The notes below the pieces were generated by a model that saw only the letters and a list, made by a program, of their open reading frames with translations, was not told the origin of the DNA and did no database searches. From NCBI GenBank assembly GCA_037355855.1, contig CM074765.1, positions 1,612,001 through 1,676,000 of the forward strand: a stretch of DNA of 64,000 nucleotides, read 5' to 3'. Source of the DNA: Pseudo-nitzschia pungens. Lineage: Eukaryota > Bacillariophyta > Bacillariophyceae > Bacillariales > Bacillariaceae. This document shows, in pieces, positions 45,355 through 55,119 of this stretch. Positions within the stretch are counted from its first letter, which is position 1. Each line of letters opens with the position of its first letter. Made by a program: the position numbers and the translations under genes.

Positions 45355-46443
45355 ATGACAGGGAACAAAATGTCCAAAAGAGGCCTCTACAAAAAAGCCA
45401 AAAGGAAAGCTGCTAAGGAAGCGAGAAGAAGAATGACATCCAATTTTATCAAAAATGCACCACCCAAGTCGAAAACCCACACCACCTATAAACACGTGGC
45501 TAGGATAAGACCAAGAATCGATGAACCTACTCATTCACCAACATCCAATAACGTCGTCAAAACACAGCTGAAGAGGGTAAGCAACAACGATCTATTTTAC
45601 AAAGGTAAATTTTTTGTAACGAAATGGGATCTAGAGAAAGTTGAATCCAACAAATACGAATGGAATGACGTTGTGTCTATTGATCCGCAACCGAAGATGA
45701 AACCTTTTGAGACCATCGATAGTACAGAGGATAACCACCTAATTGCAGTGGATCGATTGCAACCATCACTGCGAATATTTGCCAAAGCATCTAGAACAGA
45801 AGCGAGAAAACATCTGGCTGGAACCAACAATATCCGATATACAAGAATGTTTGCAGAAGATGTTGTTGCAGTGAAACCAACAGTTGAAAGAGGATGTGAG
45901 TGTGGCAGCGTCGATGATGGGTATGCCATTGTTGGTATTCGACCCAACCGTGCAAGTCGTGGCATAGGTCGGTATGCGTTCAAAAAGAATGTGGGGGAAC
46001 GGAAACAGGCAGATTTGAACATGGTTGCATCTCATATTGTCAATGAATTGGAGGATACTATATGTCCGGTTCGGAATTATTTTGGTCATGAAATTTCGGT
46101 GATACGTCAGGTGGTGAGGCAAACAACACTTGAAACGGTCGGCGGCGATAGTCACTATCTTGCCTTTTCAACGGGTAAGAATTACCACTCCAAATGCCAT
46201 ACCGATCGTGACTATTACTACAGTCTTTTGACTGTGGTAGGTCCCCAGGGGGTAGAGGACGATGAAGTTATATATTATTTTATATTCCCTACGTACGGAA
46301 TCAAAATTCCACTACGTTCTGGGGAAGCACTGTTGTTTAACTCTACCATCTTGCACAGCTGTTCGAATCCCAAATACGACGGTTGTTATATTATGAGCGC
46401 CTTCGTCCCATGTAGAACTGTACTCAGGGCCGATCCAATATAA
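45355..46443 (+). CDS. TET/JBP-like 2-oxoglutarate/Fe(II) dioxygenase carried by the transposon
   Basis: 362 residues from the ATG at 45355 (MTGNKMSKRG); an alternative start is 45370. The N-terminus is strongly basic (KRGLYKKAKRKAAKEARRRM), a likely nuclear localisation signal. The C-terminal third has the double-stranded beta-helix pattern: KCHTDRDYYYSLLTVVG gives the iron-binding H-x-D (His 282, Asp 284), and YYFIFPTYGIKIPLRSGEAL followed by LFNSTILHSCSNP supplies the distal His (about 334). The FPxxGxxxPLRxGxxLxFxxxxxH wording fits transposon-associated diatom dioxygenases and the TET/JBP class, which oxidise methylated bases in DNA. The Arg/Lys that binds 2-oxoglutarate is not obvious. 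Substrate is inferred. A possible upstream exon (about 44897-45049, ending AAAG|GTACGT) was seen but not proven. Confidence 0.68.
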   Translation: MTGNKMSKRGLYKKAKRKAAKEARRRMTSNFIKNAPPKSKTHTTYKHVARIRPRIDEPTHSPTSNNVVKTQLKRVSNNDLFYKGKFFVTKWDLEKVESNKYEWNDVVSIDPQPKMKPFETIDSTEDNHLIAVDRLQPSLRIFAKASRTEARKHLAGTNNIRYTRMFAEDVVAVKPTVERGCECGSVDDGYAIVGIRPNRASRGIGRYAFKKNVGERKQADLNMVASHIVNELEDTICPVRNYFGHEISVIRQVVRQTTLETVGGDSHYLAFSTGKNYHSKCHTDRDYYYSLLTVVGPQGVEDDEVIYYFIFPTYGIKIPLRSGEALLFNSTILHSCSNPKYDGCYIMSAFVPCRTVLRADPI

Positions 46444-46504
46444 TAATATTAATTTACAATTTAAAGTAGTTCGTTCGATTGCCATTGTGATTTAGATAGC
46501 GTTT

Positions 46505-46572
46505 TCAAAACGCCACCGTTGTTGTTCGAAACGCCGCCGTTGTTGTTCGAAACGCCGCCGTTGTTGTTTGTG
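46505..46572. repeat. 21-bp minisatellite, three copies
   Basis: Three units of CGCCGCCGTTGTTGTTCGAAA (first with CGCCACC, last ending TTGTGG), just downstream of the dioxygenase stop codon. Confidence 0.88.
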
Positions 46573-46682
46573 GCAATCGCTTCCGTTGTAAACAGCGTCA
46601 TGTTTGGTGTTTGTTTTGGTTGACAGTAGAAATATCGTGACTGTAGAAATATCTATCGTGCAGAAACACAAGAATTTCGAAA

Positions 46683-47005
46683 AACTCTTTGCGATTTCGA
46701 TACTTCTTCTTCGATTGCGATTTCGATACTTCTTCGATTGCGATTTCGATACTTCTTCGATTGCGATTTCGATACATCTTCGATTGCGATTTCGATACTT
46801 CTTTGATTGCGATTTCGATACTTCTTTGATTGCGATTTCGATACTTCTTCGATTGCGATTTCGATAGATTTCGATACTTCTTCGATAGATTCCGATACTT
46901 CTTCTTCGATTGCGATTCCGATACTTCTTCTTCGATTGCGATTTCGATACTTCTTCGATTGCGATTTCGATAGATTTCGATACTTCTTCGATTGTGATTC
47001 CGATA
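46683..47005. repeat. 21-24-bp minisatellite of TTCGATTGCGATTTCGATACTTC units
   Basis: More than a dozen imperfect units built from TTCGATTGCGATTTCGATAC and shorter TTCGATAGA variants. It keeps open frames on both strands only because of its repeat composition, so those frames were not called genes. Confidence 0.92.
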
Positions 47006-47030
47006 GATATGGTTGATTGTTGAAGTGGGG

Positions 47031-47152
47031 GCGCGAGGAGATTGCGCAAAGCAATACTCCCCACTTGACTTTTAAGGCAAGCCCGAACCTAGCGCGAGGA
47101 GATTGCGCGAAGCAATACTCCCCACTTGACTTTTAAGGCAAGCCCGAACCTA
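47031..47152. repeat. 61-bp tandem duplication
   Basis: Two copies (47031-47091, 47092-47152) beginning GCGCGAGGAGATTGCGC and ending AAGCCCGAACCT; nearly identical. Confidence 0.95.
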
Positions 47153-49095
47153 TCAGTTTCTTCTCCAAACGGGCTGCCAGAGGCACTTTGTATATGGAGA
47201 TGAGGCACCGATGACACCTGGACTGATACGGTCAGTTATCCAAACCGTCGCTGTGTACGGAGGTTTTCCAATGAACAAAGGTAGTAACAACTGAAAGCAG
47301 TCGAAACCACCGCGGGGCCACCGCAAGTTCAATCAGAATCACTCCTTTAAAGACACCAGCAGCCTCGTTGAAAAGACCTCAATCACAGCAAAATTATGCA
47401 AGGTTCACCACCCTGTCCCACCAGGGCCACTGCATTTTGCTATGTAAAAGATCCTTCCCTTGTGGTTACACCCAACGATGACTCCGACTTGAGGAACCCA
47501 ACAAAGACTCTGACTTGAGGAAACCAACAAAGACTCTGACATGAGGAAACCACCATCTCCAGTCTAGAGAGACATTTAGCAACCAGGCATACCTTGATCC
47601 AGAGTCATAGTGGAGGTATTAGGTTGTTGTCCCTCTCCATGGTATCTCAACAGTGTGCTCGTACAGCTAGTGGTATGATCTCAGGGAGCTACCCCACCAC
47701 TAGGGTACCCCTGTACATTGAGTTGGCACTGAAGAGAATCCCATGGTGACCTTCGATCCAACATTGTTGTGTCAATCCGAAGTATGACGAATTCAGTTTT
47801 GCCAAGATGCAAAACTAGAATTGTGATCTTTTACTGTTGTTGGAAAATAAAGAAATGAAAATGCTAATTCCACTATTGTAACTGCTGGTGGTGATACTTC
47901 CACTATTGCAACTGCTACTTTCACTACTAATCTAGGAGCGTGTTTATTCTGAATCAGAGTGTTTATTCTGAAACAACTCAGGTTTAAATTGGATACTTCT
48001 ATATGTACACTTCATTAGAATCACAGAGTACAATTTACAGGAAATATGAAAAATCCAAAATTGATTCACGCTATCACAGAGTACAATTTACAGGAAATAT
48101 AAAAAAACCAAAATTCATTCACAAAAGTTTAGGTTTTAACTGGTTACTTCTACATGTACACTTCATTAGACATACAAAGTACATTTGAAACCATTAAAAT
48201 TTATTCACAGAAATGTTTATCAGCCAACAGACACCACTTAAACTACCAACAGACAAAACTAAATTTAATCTTGATCATGTTAATTTACCAACATACAACA
48301 AATTTAATCGCATTAACATTGGTTTGCTCACAACAGACAACACTTAACCATTAAAATTTATTCACACAAATGTTTATCAGCCAACAGACACCACTTAAAC
48401 TACCAACAGACAAAACTAAATTTAATAGCCATTTTTCTTCCAGATCTTCTAACAGCACTGTATTTGTATCTTATGAACTTGGATTTGATACAGATTTTCT
48501 ATTCTGTTAGGGGGCCCAACCAGGAAGTAACATCCCAAAGTACATTAAATAAATGTGGTATCATAGATATCCCATTCATTCGACTGTTGTATATTTTCTA
48601 GTAGAAAGTGCTGACACTACTGGAGGAAATATCCATGAAACATATGGGACGCCCACACAATAGGATCTTTTGAGTTTAATTTTTTTCATAGTCAGAAGCA
48701 TACATATGGTGAGGAATATGGTTACTTGAATGCTGGAAATATTCCAAAAAGTATTCATGAAGATGCAAAATAATACACAGATAAAGCAAGCACTAAATAA
48801 GATAAAAGATGAGAGACATGGGAGTGGCTTGAACTGACAGCAGCACAAGATAGCACATGCGCCTGTGTCACCACTAATTCACGATTAGCTTAAGAACATG
48901 AAGAGTTTTTTCCTTGTTTACTTCATTTTGAATGCAAGTGCTGTACTAACGCTAAAGGAGCATCTTTCTGTGACGACGATTTTGGTTCTTGCTTCCTTTC
49001 TTGAAACGACAAGGTATGGGTGAAATTAATGATAACAAGATAATGAATATTGCTGTCCTTTGACACCCAGAAATCATTATCTTCTTGTTGACGTG
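47153..49095. other. Noncoding middle of the transposon
   Basis: About 1.9 kb without a supportable gene. It contains short direct repeats: CAGAGTACAATTTACAGGAA at about 48023 and 48075, and CCAACAGACACCACTTAAAC at about 48221 and 48380. The 3' part must include the transposase promoter. The interval may represent an older insertion inside the element. Confidence 0.45.
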
Positions 49096-51813
49096 ATGCC
49101 AAAGAAAAGAAAGTATTCCGATGGTGTTAAAATCTTGGCAGACTTCTACTGTCTGGCATGTTTTAAGAACACGAACACACTGAAAAAATTTCGTGGGTAC
49201 AAAAGAGTGTCTAAAAAGGATCAGTCGTCTTTCAAATACGTTTGCAGCGGGCTTACAAGCCACTTGACAAGATCAGGCGAATGCGGCAGATACTACTATC
49301 ATAATGTAGTAGATAAAACAGCCGCGTCTGTATTCGAAATCCACCACACGGGTGGAGGTGCGGGCCGACACAACCCATCCAGTTTTTCCTTGACGATGAC
49401 AGCAAATGGTCCACAGGGAGAAGCGGCATCTGATAGAATTTCGACCGGGGACCAGAATCAGGATTTAAATAGGCAAGTGGTACCAGACGTTCTGGTACCA
49501 CCTATACAGCGCAATGTTATACAGTCCTATTTAGCAGCTCCGGAGGTAGATGAAGAGGAAGATAATGAAGAGGAAGACAACGACGGAGGTACACTGATGG
49601 ATGATGCAAATGAACAAAAAAGTACAGAACCGGATGCGCTCAATAACATGGAACAGATGTTCCGTTCCCACCCTATACCTGATACAACTCAGCAGGTACA
49701 CGCTGAAATCAAGCTTATGAATCTGATGTCAAGGCATCGCTTACAATTAGGTACATTTCAAACCATAATGAATTGGGCAAAGGAATGTCAAAACCTCCCT
49801 GGTTTTGATTTCCGTACAGCAAAAATCAGAAAACGTGAAGTTGTTTTCCAAGAAATACAGAAGCATGTCAAAATACCCAACACAAGATTTGAACCAAAGC
49901 TAGTTACTTGGCTACCAGACAAGAAACCAGCTCAGATCTACGTTCGCAATTTTAAAGATGCGCTGTATTCTCTTCTATCCAATAGTGAGCTGATGTGTGA
50001 CGAAAATCTCTCCTTTCCAAGTATAACAACTCCTCTGCAGCCAGACAGTGATCCTGCCGTAACGGAAGACACATACATTTCAGAGCTTCATCATGGAACT
50101 TGGTGGAAGGACTCATGGAGGTTAATGTGCCAGCAAAACGCAGATCCTTCTGAAATTTTGGTACCACTGATTTTTTACATGGACGGGATCAGCCTGGATG
50201 CGCATGGCAGATTGTCTCTTACTCCTCTCAATATGACTCTGGGTATTTTCAGTGTAGAGACAAGAAAACGCCCAGAGGCTTGGACTACTATTTACTTCCA
50301 TCCAGACAGCGAATGGGAAAACACCCATCATTCAAGGAAAGCTACGCCGACAGAAGGGGTACAGAACATTCATAATGCGATTGCCGTTGCACTAGAATCG
50401 TTGAGGGAAATTGATGCCGGAGGGGATGGAATTCTGTGGGATTACCTTCCGTATGCAGGGAAAGTGTGGAGCGTTAGAATGAAATTTGCGATTGCATATG
50501 TTGTAGGAGATACCGAAATCCATGACAAGCTTTGTGGAAAATATGGATCCCGATCGGCCAGGGTTAAAAAACTATGCAGGCACTGTGATTGTGCAACAAC
50601 TGAAATCAATAGGCCAGCAGCACAACAACATGTAAAACTGTGGAAACCAGACGACTTCGAAATACCAGACGGAGAAGATGCAACAGATTATTTCAAACAA
50701 CAATCACACCACCGTATCGAGAACGCATTCCACAGTTTAAATTTCGGGTCCAATCTCAATAATATACACCTGGCAACACCAGGTGAAACACTACATATGC
50801 ATCAATTAGGGGTAGCCAGGCGATGTGTGGAAGCAATAGAACAACAGTTGGTAAACACTAGTGTTGAGTGTAAATACGCCACGAACCTAAAGAAAGGGAG
50901 GGCGACGGTGGAAGCACTTGGATATATTGCTCAAAGATATGGTGCGCTATTATCAAGACAATCCGACAGGGATTTTCCTAGAACCAAATTTGGAACAAGC
51001 ATTATGTCCATTGCGAAAAAAGAAGGAAAAGATTATAGCGGTATGCTATTGTGCATCCTTGTAGCACTGGCGTCGGAAGTTGGCCAAGAGATAGTGGGTG
51101 ATCTGAGATTTGCAACTACACAAATTGACGTCATTGAACAAATCATATCAATGGAAGAGTTTCTCAAACACGGAAGAATTACTCCAAAAGGTCTCCGAAA
51201 TCTACCAAAAACAATAATTCATTTTATTAACACAATCAATACTGCATGTATTCGGAAAGGAATGGGGACGAGACTCATCAAGAACCATCTATATTTTCAC
51301 ATCCCAGAGTACATAAAGTTGTGGGGACATCCACTGGGGTGGGATAGTAGCTTCAGTGAGAGTCATCACAAGACAGAGGTGAAGGCTCCAGCAAAGAACA
51401 CACAACAAAACGCAGCTACATTGATTAGCCAAACAACAAAACGACAAACGGAAAAGTTGCTGTTGCGTACTGCCAATATGTGTTACGGGTTGGAGGAAAA
51501 GCATGAAGACCCGACAGCGAAACCCAGACCGAAGAAAGCCGGCTCACTATTCAAAATACACCGTGACACCAAACAAAGTAAGGGAAGCATGACATGGCAT
51601 AGAACTTCAAATAAGGACAAACCGTTTTTGCCATCGGTAATTCTGGATGTTGCCGTTACTAGTCGATGGCACATCGGTAGAAGCATTCACAGAACACAAT
51701 CGATGGGATTCAACAAACAAGGTCGGATATTTGTTTCGATGCCATCCCTCCTACAGATCGACATCTGGGCAAGTGAATGCCGTTTGGATGGATTGGGTAG
51801 TGGTCAGTGTTGA
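49096..51813 (+). CDS. Plavaka/CACTA-like DNA transposase (main part)
   Basis: About 905 residues from MPKKRKYSDG at 49096 (the frame is open to 49060). The N-terminus has a zinc-finger-like segment (FYCLACFKNTN...KYVCSGLTSHLTRSGECG), then an acidic linker (VDEEEDNEEEDNDGG). The RNase H-like transposase core has IPLIF-type strand LVPLIFYMDGISLDAHGRLS with a candidate catalytic Asp at 363, then MTLGIFSVETRKRPEAW. A second acidic position, about Asp 472, lies in YVVGDTEIHDKLCGKYGS, and a Cys/His knot KKLCRHCDCAT follows. The late SFSESHHKTEVKAPAKNTQQ segment is typical of diatom CACTA/Plavaka-like transposases and may hold the catalytic Glu. The frame runs off at 51813 because of a frameshift near 51733; the conserved C-terminus continues in another frame. 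Cut-and-paste activity is inferred from the family. Confidence 0.8.
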   Translation: MPKKRKYSDGVKILADFYCLACFKNTNTLKKFRGYKRVSKKDQSSFKYVCSGLTSHLTRSGECGRYYYHNVVDKTAASVFEIHHTGGGAGRHNPSSFSLTMTANGPQGEAASDRISTGDQNQDLNRQVVPDVLVPPIQRNVIQSYLAAPEVDEEEDNEEEDNDGGTLMDDANEQKSTEPDALNNMEQMFRSHPIPDTTQQVHAEIKLMNLMSRHRLQLGTFQTIMNWAKECQNLPGFDFRTAKIRKREVVFQEIQKHVKIPNTRFEPKLVTWLPDKKPAQIYVRNFKDALYSLLSNSELMCDENLSFPSITTPLQPDSDPAVTEDTYISELHHGTWWKDSWRLMCQQNADPSEILVPLIFYMDGISLDAHGRLSLTPLNMTLGIFSVETRKRPEAWTTIYFHPDSEWENTHHSRKATPTEGVQNIHNAIAVALESLREIDAGGDGILWDYLPYAGKVWSVRMKFAIAYVVGDTEIHDKLCGKYGSRSARVKKLCRHCDCATTEINRPAAQQHVKLWKPDDFEIPDGEDATDYFKQQSHHRIENAFHSLNFGSNLNNIHLATPGETLHMHQLGVARRCVEAIEQQLVNTSVECKYATNLKKGRATVEALGYIAQRYGALLSRQSDRDFPRTKFGTSIMSIAKKEGKDYSGMLLCILVALASEVGQEIVGDLRFATTQIDVIEQIISMEEFLKHGRITPKGLRNLPKTIIHFINTINTACIRKGMGTRLIKNHLYFHIPEYIKLWGHPLGWDSSFSESHHKTEVKAPAKNTQQNAATLISQTTKRQTEKLLLRTANMCYGLEEKHEDPTAKPRPKKAGSLFKIHRDTKQSKGSMTWHRTSNKDKPFLPSVILDVAVTSRWHIGRSIHRTQSMGFNKQGRIFVSMPSLLQIDIWASECRLDGLGSGQC

Positions 51814-52225
51814 TTCGGAAGCAATCCCGTGTCAGATTCTATGTTTTCTTGAACTAGATAACCTGAAACGTCCAACGGGTAGAGTGAATAATTACCCGGT
51901 TGAAAATGAAGGTCTTTATGCCGTCGTTAGAAAATTCAAGAAAGAGCCCACAAGGTCGAAGTCAAGATTTGTTTCCAAGGGTACTTTGGAAGAAGGTTTC
52001 TTTGTATTCAACACAGACGCAATTTTATCAGATATTGCTGTTGTGCCAGAGTTGAATAAAGATGGAAGTATCTCGGCTGCAAACAGGTGGCTAGTAGTGG
52101 CCAATCGTGGTGCTTGGTTGGACAGTTTTGAAGAAAGGAATGAGAGCCTGGCTTCTACATCATATGCAACACTTTACAGTCAATGTCAATTGGCAAAAGA
52201 CATGGACGAAACAGAGGAAGAGTGA
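51737..52225 (+). pseudogene. Transposase C-terminal part in a shifted frame
   Basis: Directly after the GRIF of the main frame the conserved continuation FRCHPSYRS, then WMDWVVVSVDSEAIPCQILC, NEGLYAVVRKFKKE and RWLVVANRGAWLDSFEERNE lies one frame away and ends at 52225. Related transposases carry this region (a GRFRCHPSY... then DW..V segment) in the same chain, so the break is a single-base insertion, an equivalent small indel or a sequencing error. No splice pair of reasonable size explains it. If real, it disables the full-length protein of this copy unless frameshifting occurs. Confidence 0.6.
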
Positions 52226-52690
52226 GTAAGAAATAGTAGTTACTTTTTTTTTAATGTAAAAACTAAGATAGTCCCTACTTCGCAATTTTTTTTGGGTAAT
52301 AGCTAAGATAGTCCCTAATTCGCAAATTCGTCGCAACGCGACCGCCCCAAAAAAACGTTACTATGTCAGGTACAGAAATTATAAGAGAGCAAAATTGGCG
52401 CGGGCGAGTACGCTTCCACCTTGAGAGGATGCAAAGCTAACAGAGAATATCATGTAGAGGATAAGTACGTTTTTTGGAAACAATAAAATGGCGCGGCATG
52501 ATGGCTTGCATTGATAGAGGAAGCCGTCCAGTAATTATTGGATGTGGATGTGTGGACGTGTGGACGTGTGGACGTGATTTTTGTTGTAATTCTTCGATCT
52601 TGATTTTTGCGGAAAGTCTTCATAATTGAGTAACACAACTGATTGAAAACAACTTTTCAGAAATTCCACTAAATTACAACATTAATCACC
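52226..52690. other. Spacer between transposase and accessory gene
   Basis: Contains a 40-bp direct duplication (CTAAGATAGTCCCTA at 52263 and 52303, followed by CTTCGCAATTT/ATTCGCAAATT) and a GTGTGGACGTGTGGACGTGTGGACGTG run at about 52551-52577. Both same-strand genes face rightwards, so this is the terminator of one and the promoter of the next. Confidence 0.5.
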
Positions 52691-54188
52691 ATGAATAGAG
52701 AAGCATTGCAACTGACTAAAGATATTGCAGAAATTAGTCCAGTCTCAGCTAATGTGAACAGTCCAAGAAAGAATCGCAGTGGATTATCCCTACCCGATCC
52801 CAATGTGATAACACCAACTGTGGCATCGGCGCGGAAGCAGCAGCAGCCGTCGACGAAGAAGCAGCATCAGCCGTCGAAGAAGCAGCAGCCGTCGAAGAAG
52901 CAGCAGCATTGGAAAACGAAGCACACAAACAAACCCCAACCCACCAAAACTCCGATAGACAATGTGACCTTCAGCACAAGAGGGAATGTGAACTTCAACG
53001 CAAACGGGAACGTTATTGTCGCAGAGAATGCAAATATGACAGACCCGAGGACAGTGAGGAACAGTGAATGGGAGGACAGAGTCGCAGAAACAGAGAGACG
53101 ATTAGCTGAAATGGAGAAACGACTCGAAGAAAAGGAGAAACGACTAGAAGAAAAAGAGAGAAAACTAGAAGAAAAAGAGAGAAAACTGATTGAAAAAGAG
53201 AAGGAACTACAACGTTCCGAAACGGAAAAAGGCAACGTCGAGAAGGAAGAAATCGAGCGGAAACTTAGAGTCCATCAAGCGACGGTGTTGAGCCAAAGGG
53301 TGAATCAGTATGTAAAGCTACACATTTTTCAGAGTCATAAATTTGTGGATAAGAAAGAGTCGATCCAAATTCTGAAAACAATGATGAAGGAGGAACAGCT
53401 TCAACTACCAGAAGGCGTTGCCAAAAACGAATTCTATGAATACAACTGGGTGATAATCAGAAGGGCGGTAAATGACTTGAGAACTGCGGTGCAGTCTTTA
53501 GTTAGGAAGCATTGGATTGGTGAGTGCTAATGCTACTAATGTGAAATGATGTGGGAATGATTGTTGTAATGAGGAAATGGATGCCAATACTAACAAGCAC
53601 ACTGTTACCGTTCCTGTTACAGATGACTTCAAGAAGGCCAAAACGAGGAGAAATGAATGGGTGCTGCCTGAAGGATTTCCAGGCACGCTAAAGCTTCTCG
53701 AGACGGAGGATGATGATGCTCCTGTCCTGCATCCGAGCTATAGGAAAAAGGAAGGGGAGGATGACTTCTATTATTTTGCGACCCGCATCTTGGCTGCATT
53801 CATGCCGTCAGTTTTTTCCCCAACATGGCAAAAAACACAATTGATTGGTAAATTATATTCGGTGAGTGACGAGGCATTTGCATTGGTCATAATTCATAAC
53901 GAATATAAAAGATGGGTGAATTACTTGGAAAGAGTTGATGACAAAAGTATTCCTGAGGTTAGCAAAAAATATTGTGACCCGAGAAGTGGAAACGAGGACG
54001 GTTGGTCGGAAGATGGAATAGAAATGTATGGAAGAGTGTGTGAAGAACTGATGGATATCCGCTTCCCTGACTACAACCTAGGGGGAGGAAAAGACGAGGA
54101 AGAAGACGAGGAAAAAAAGAGGGCAAAGGAAAAAGCGAAAAAACAAAAAGAAAAAGTGGAAGATTTTGAAATCGCCTTGATGAGATGA
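52691..54188 (+). CDS. Transposon accessory protein, basic and coiled-coil
   Basis: Exons 52691-53519 and 53623-54188 join in phase 1 (TGGATTG|GTGAGT ... GTTACAG|ATGAC; 103-bp intron with a CTAAT branch-point candidate) to give 464 residues. Residues about 45-85 are a Lys/Gln/Ser-rich basic tract. About 120-185 are a long coiled coil (repeats of RLEEKEKRLEEKERKLEEKE type). A helical domain spans the splice: RVNQYVKLHIFQSHKFVDKK, NWVIIRRAVNDLRTAVQSLV then RKHWIDDFKKAKTRRNEW. A second domain has DDFYYFATRILAAFMPSVFS and EAFALVIIHNEYKRWVNYLE. The tail is Glu/Lys-rich (KRAKEKAKKQKEK). I recognise no catalytic motif. By position it resembles the second, DNA-binding protein (TnpA-like) of CACTA-type elements. 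This is inference. Confidence 0.7.
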
Positions 54189-54194
54189 ATCAAC

Positions 54195-54332
54195 ATGGCT
54201 TCGAAACGCAAAGGTGGAGGTGTGGCATTACAATCAGATTCTGCTAGTAGCAAGACAAAGCGAAAGAAGAGGAGAAAGCATATTGATCCAATAATGAGTA
54301 GTGAGAGAAGGAAGTGGTTGGCGGAATTGTAA
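54195..54332 (+). CDS. Short basic frame after the accessory gene
   Basis: 45 residues from ATGGCTTCGAAACGC, starting 6 bp after the accessory gene's stop codon: MASKRKGGGVALQSDSASSK then a KRKKRRKH nuclear-localisation-like run, ending RKWLAEL. It could be a small protein, or a final alternative exon of the accessory gene, or chance. Weak call based on composition and position only. Confidence 0.28.
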   Translation: MASKRKGGGVALQSDSASSKTKRKKRRKHIDPIMSSERRKWLAEL

Positions 54333-54444
54333 ATGGATGGTAATATTGAGGTTCATTAGTGATAGTTTAAATTAAAAGCAATTTGTGGTTGGAAACGGCG
54401 TCGCTCCATAATACCATAGGGTAGACAAAACGATCGTTCCGTCT

Positions 54445-55000
54445 CGAAAATTAATGGGCGTTGCCTCACAAATTGATGGGCGTTGCCTCAAAAATTAATG
54501 GGCATTGCCTAGAAAATTAATGGGCGTTGCCTCATAAATTAATGGGCGTTGCCTCGACAATTGATGGGCGTTGCCTCGAAAATTAATGGGCATTGCCTGG
54601 AAAATTAATGGGCATTGCCTGGAAAATTCATGGGCGTTGCCTGGAAAATTAATGGGCGTTGCCTCATAAATTGATGGGGCTTGCCTCGAAAATTTATGGG
54701 CATTGCCTAGAAAATTAATGGGCGTTGCCTAGAAAATTAATGGGCATTGCCTGGAAAATTAATGGGCATTGCCTGGAAAATTTATGGGCATTGCCTGGAA
54801 AATTTATGGGCATTGCCTGGAAAATTCATGGGCGTTGCCTCGAAAATTCATGGGCGTTGCCTCAAAAAGTAATGGGGCTTGCCTCGAAAAGTAATGGGCA
54901 TTGCCTCGAAAATTTATGGGCGTTGGCTCGAAAATTTATGAGCGATGCCTCGAAAATTTATGGGCGTTGCCTCGAAAATTTATGGGCGTTGCCTCTAAAA
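54445..55000. repeat. 22-bp subterminal array, about 25 copies
   Basis: Tandem 22-bp units built on ATGGGCGTTGCCTCG followed by AAAATT(A/T), with variants ATTGCCTGG and CTTGCCTCG. The array ends about 120 bp before the right terminal inverted repeat. Dense short subterminal repeats are where CACTA-type elements bind their DNA-binding protein. It has no spacers, so it is not a CRISPR array. Confidence 0.95.
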
Positions 55001-55119
55001 ATAATTGGCATAGGCTGTAAAATATATATGGTACGGGACTGAAAAAATGAAGCCGGGGGACAATCCTTTGGTCAAATATTTGACCCCAAAAGGACCCGGC
55101 ACGAAAATTTTTGACCCAC

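Noticed and set aside
46492..47064. 190-residue minus-strand frame (EVSKSQSKKYRNRN type) and its opposite-strand twin
   Set aside because: Both are translations of the 21-24-bp minisatellite; open on both strands because the unit lacks stops.
54445..55000. CRISPR array
   Set aside because: Repeats are contiguous with no unique spacers, and the host is a eukaryote.
54725..55042. 105-residue plus-strand frame
   Set aside because: Pure translation of the 22-bp subterminal array.
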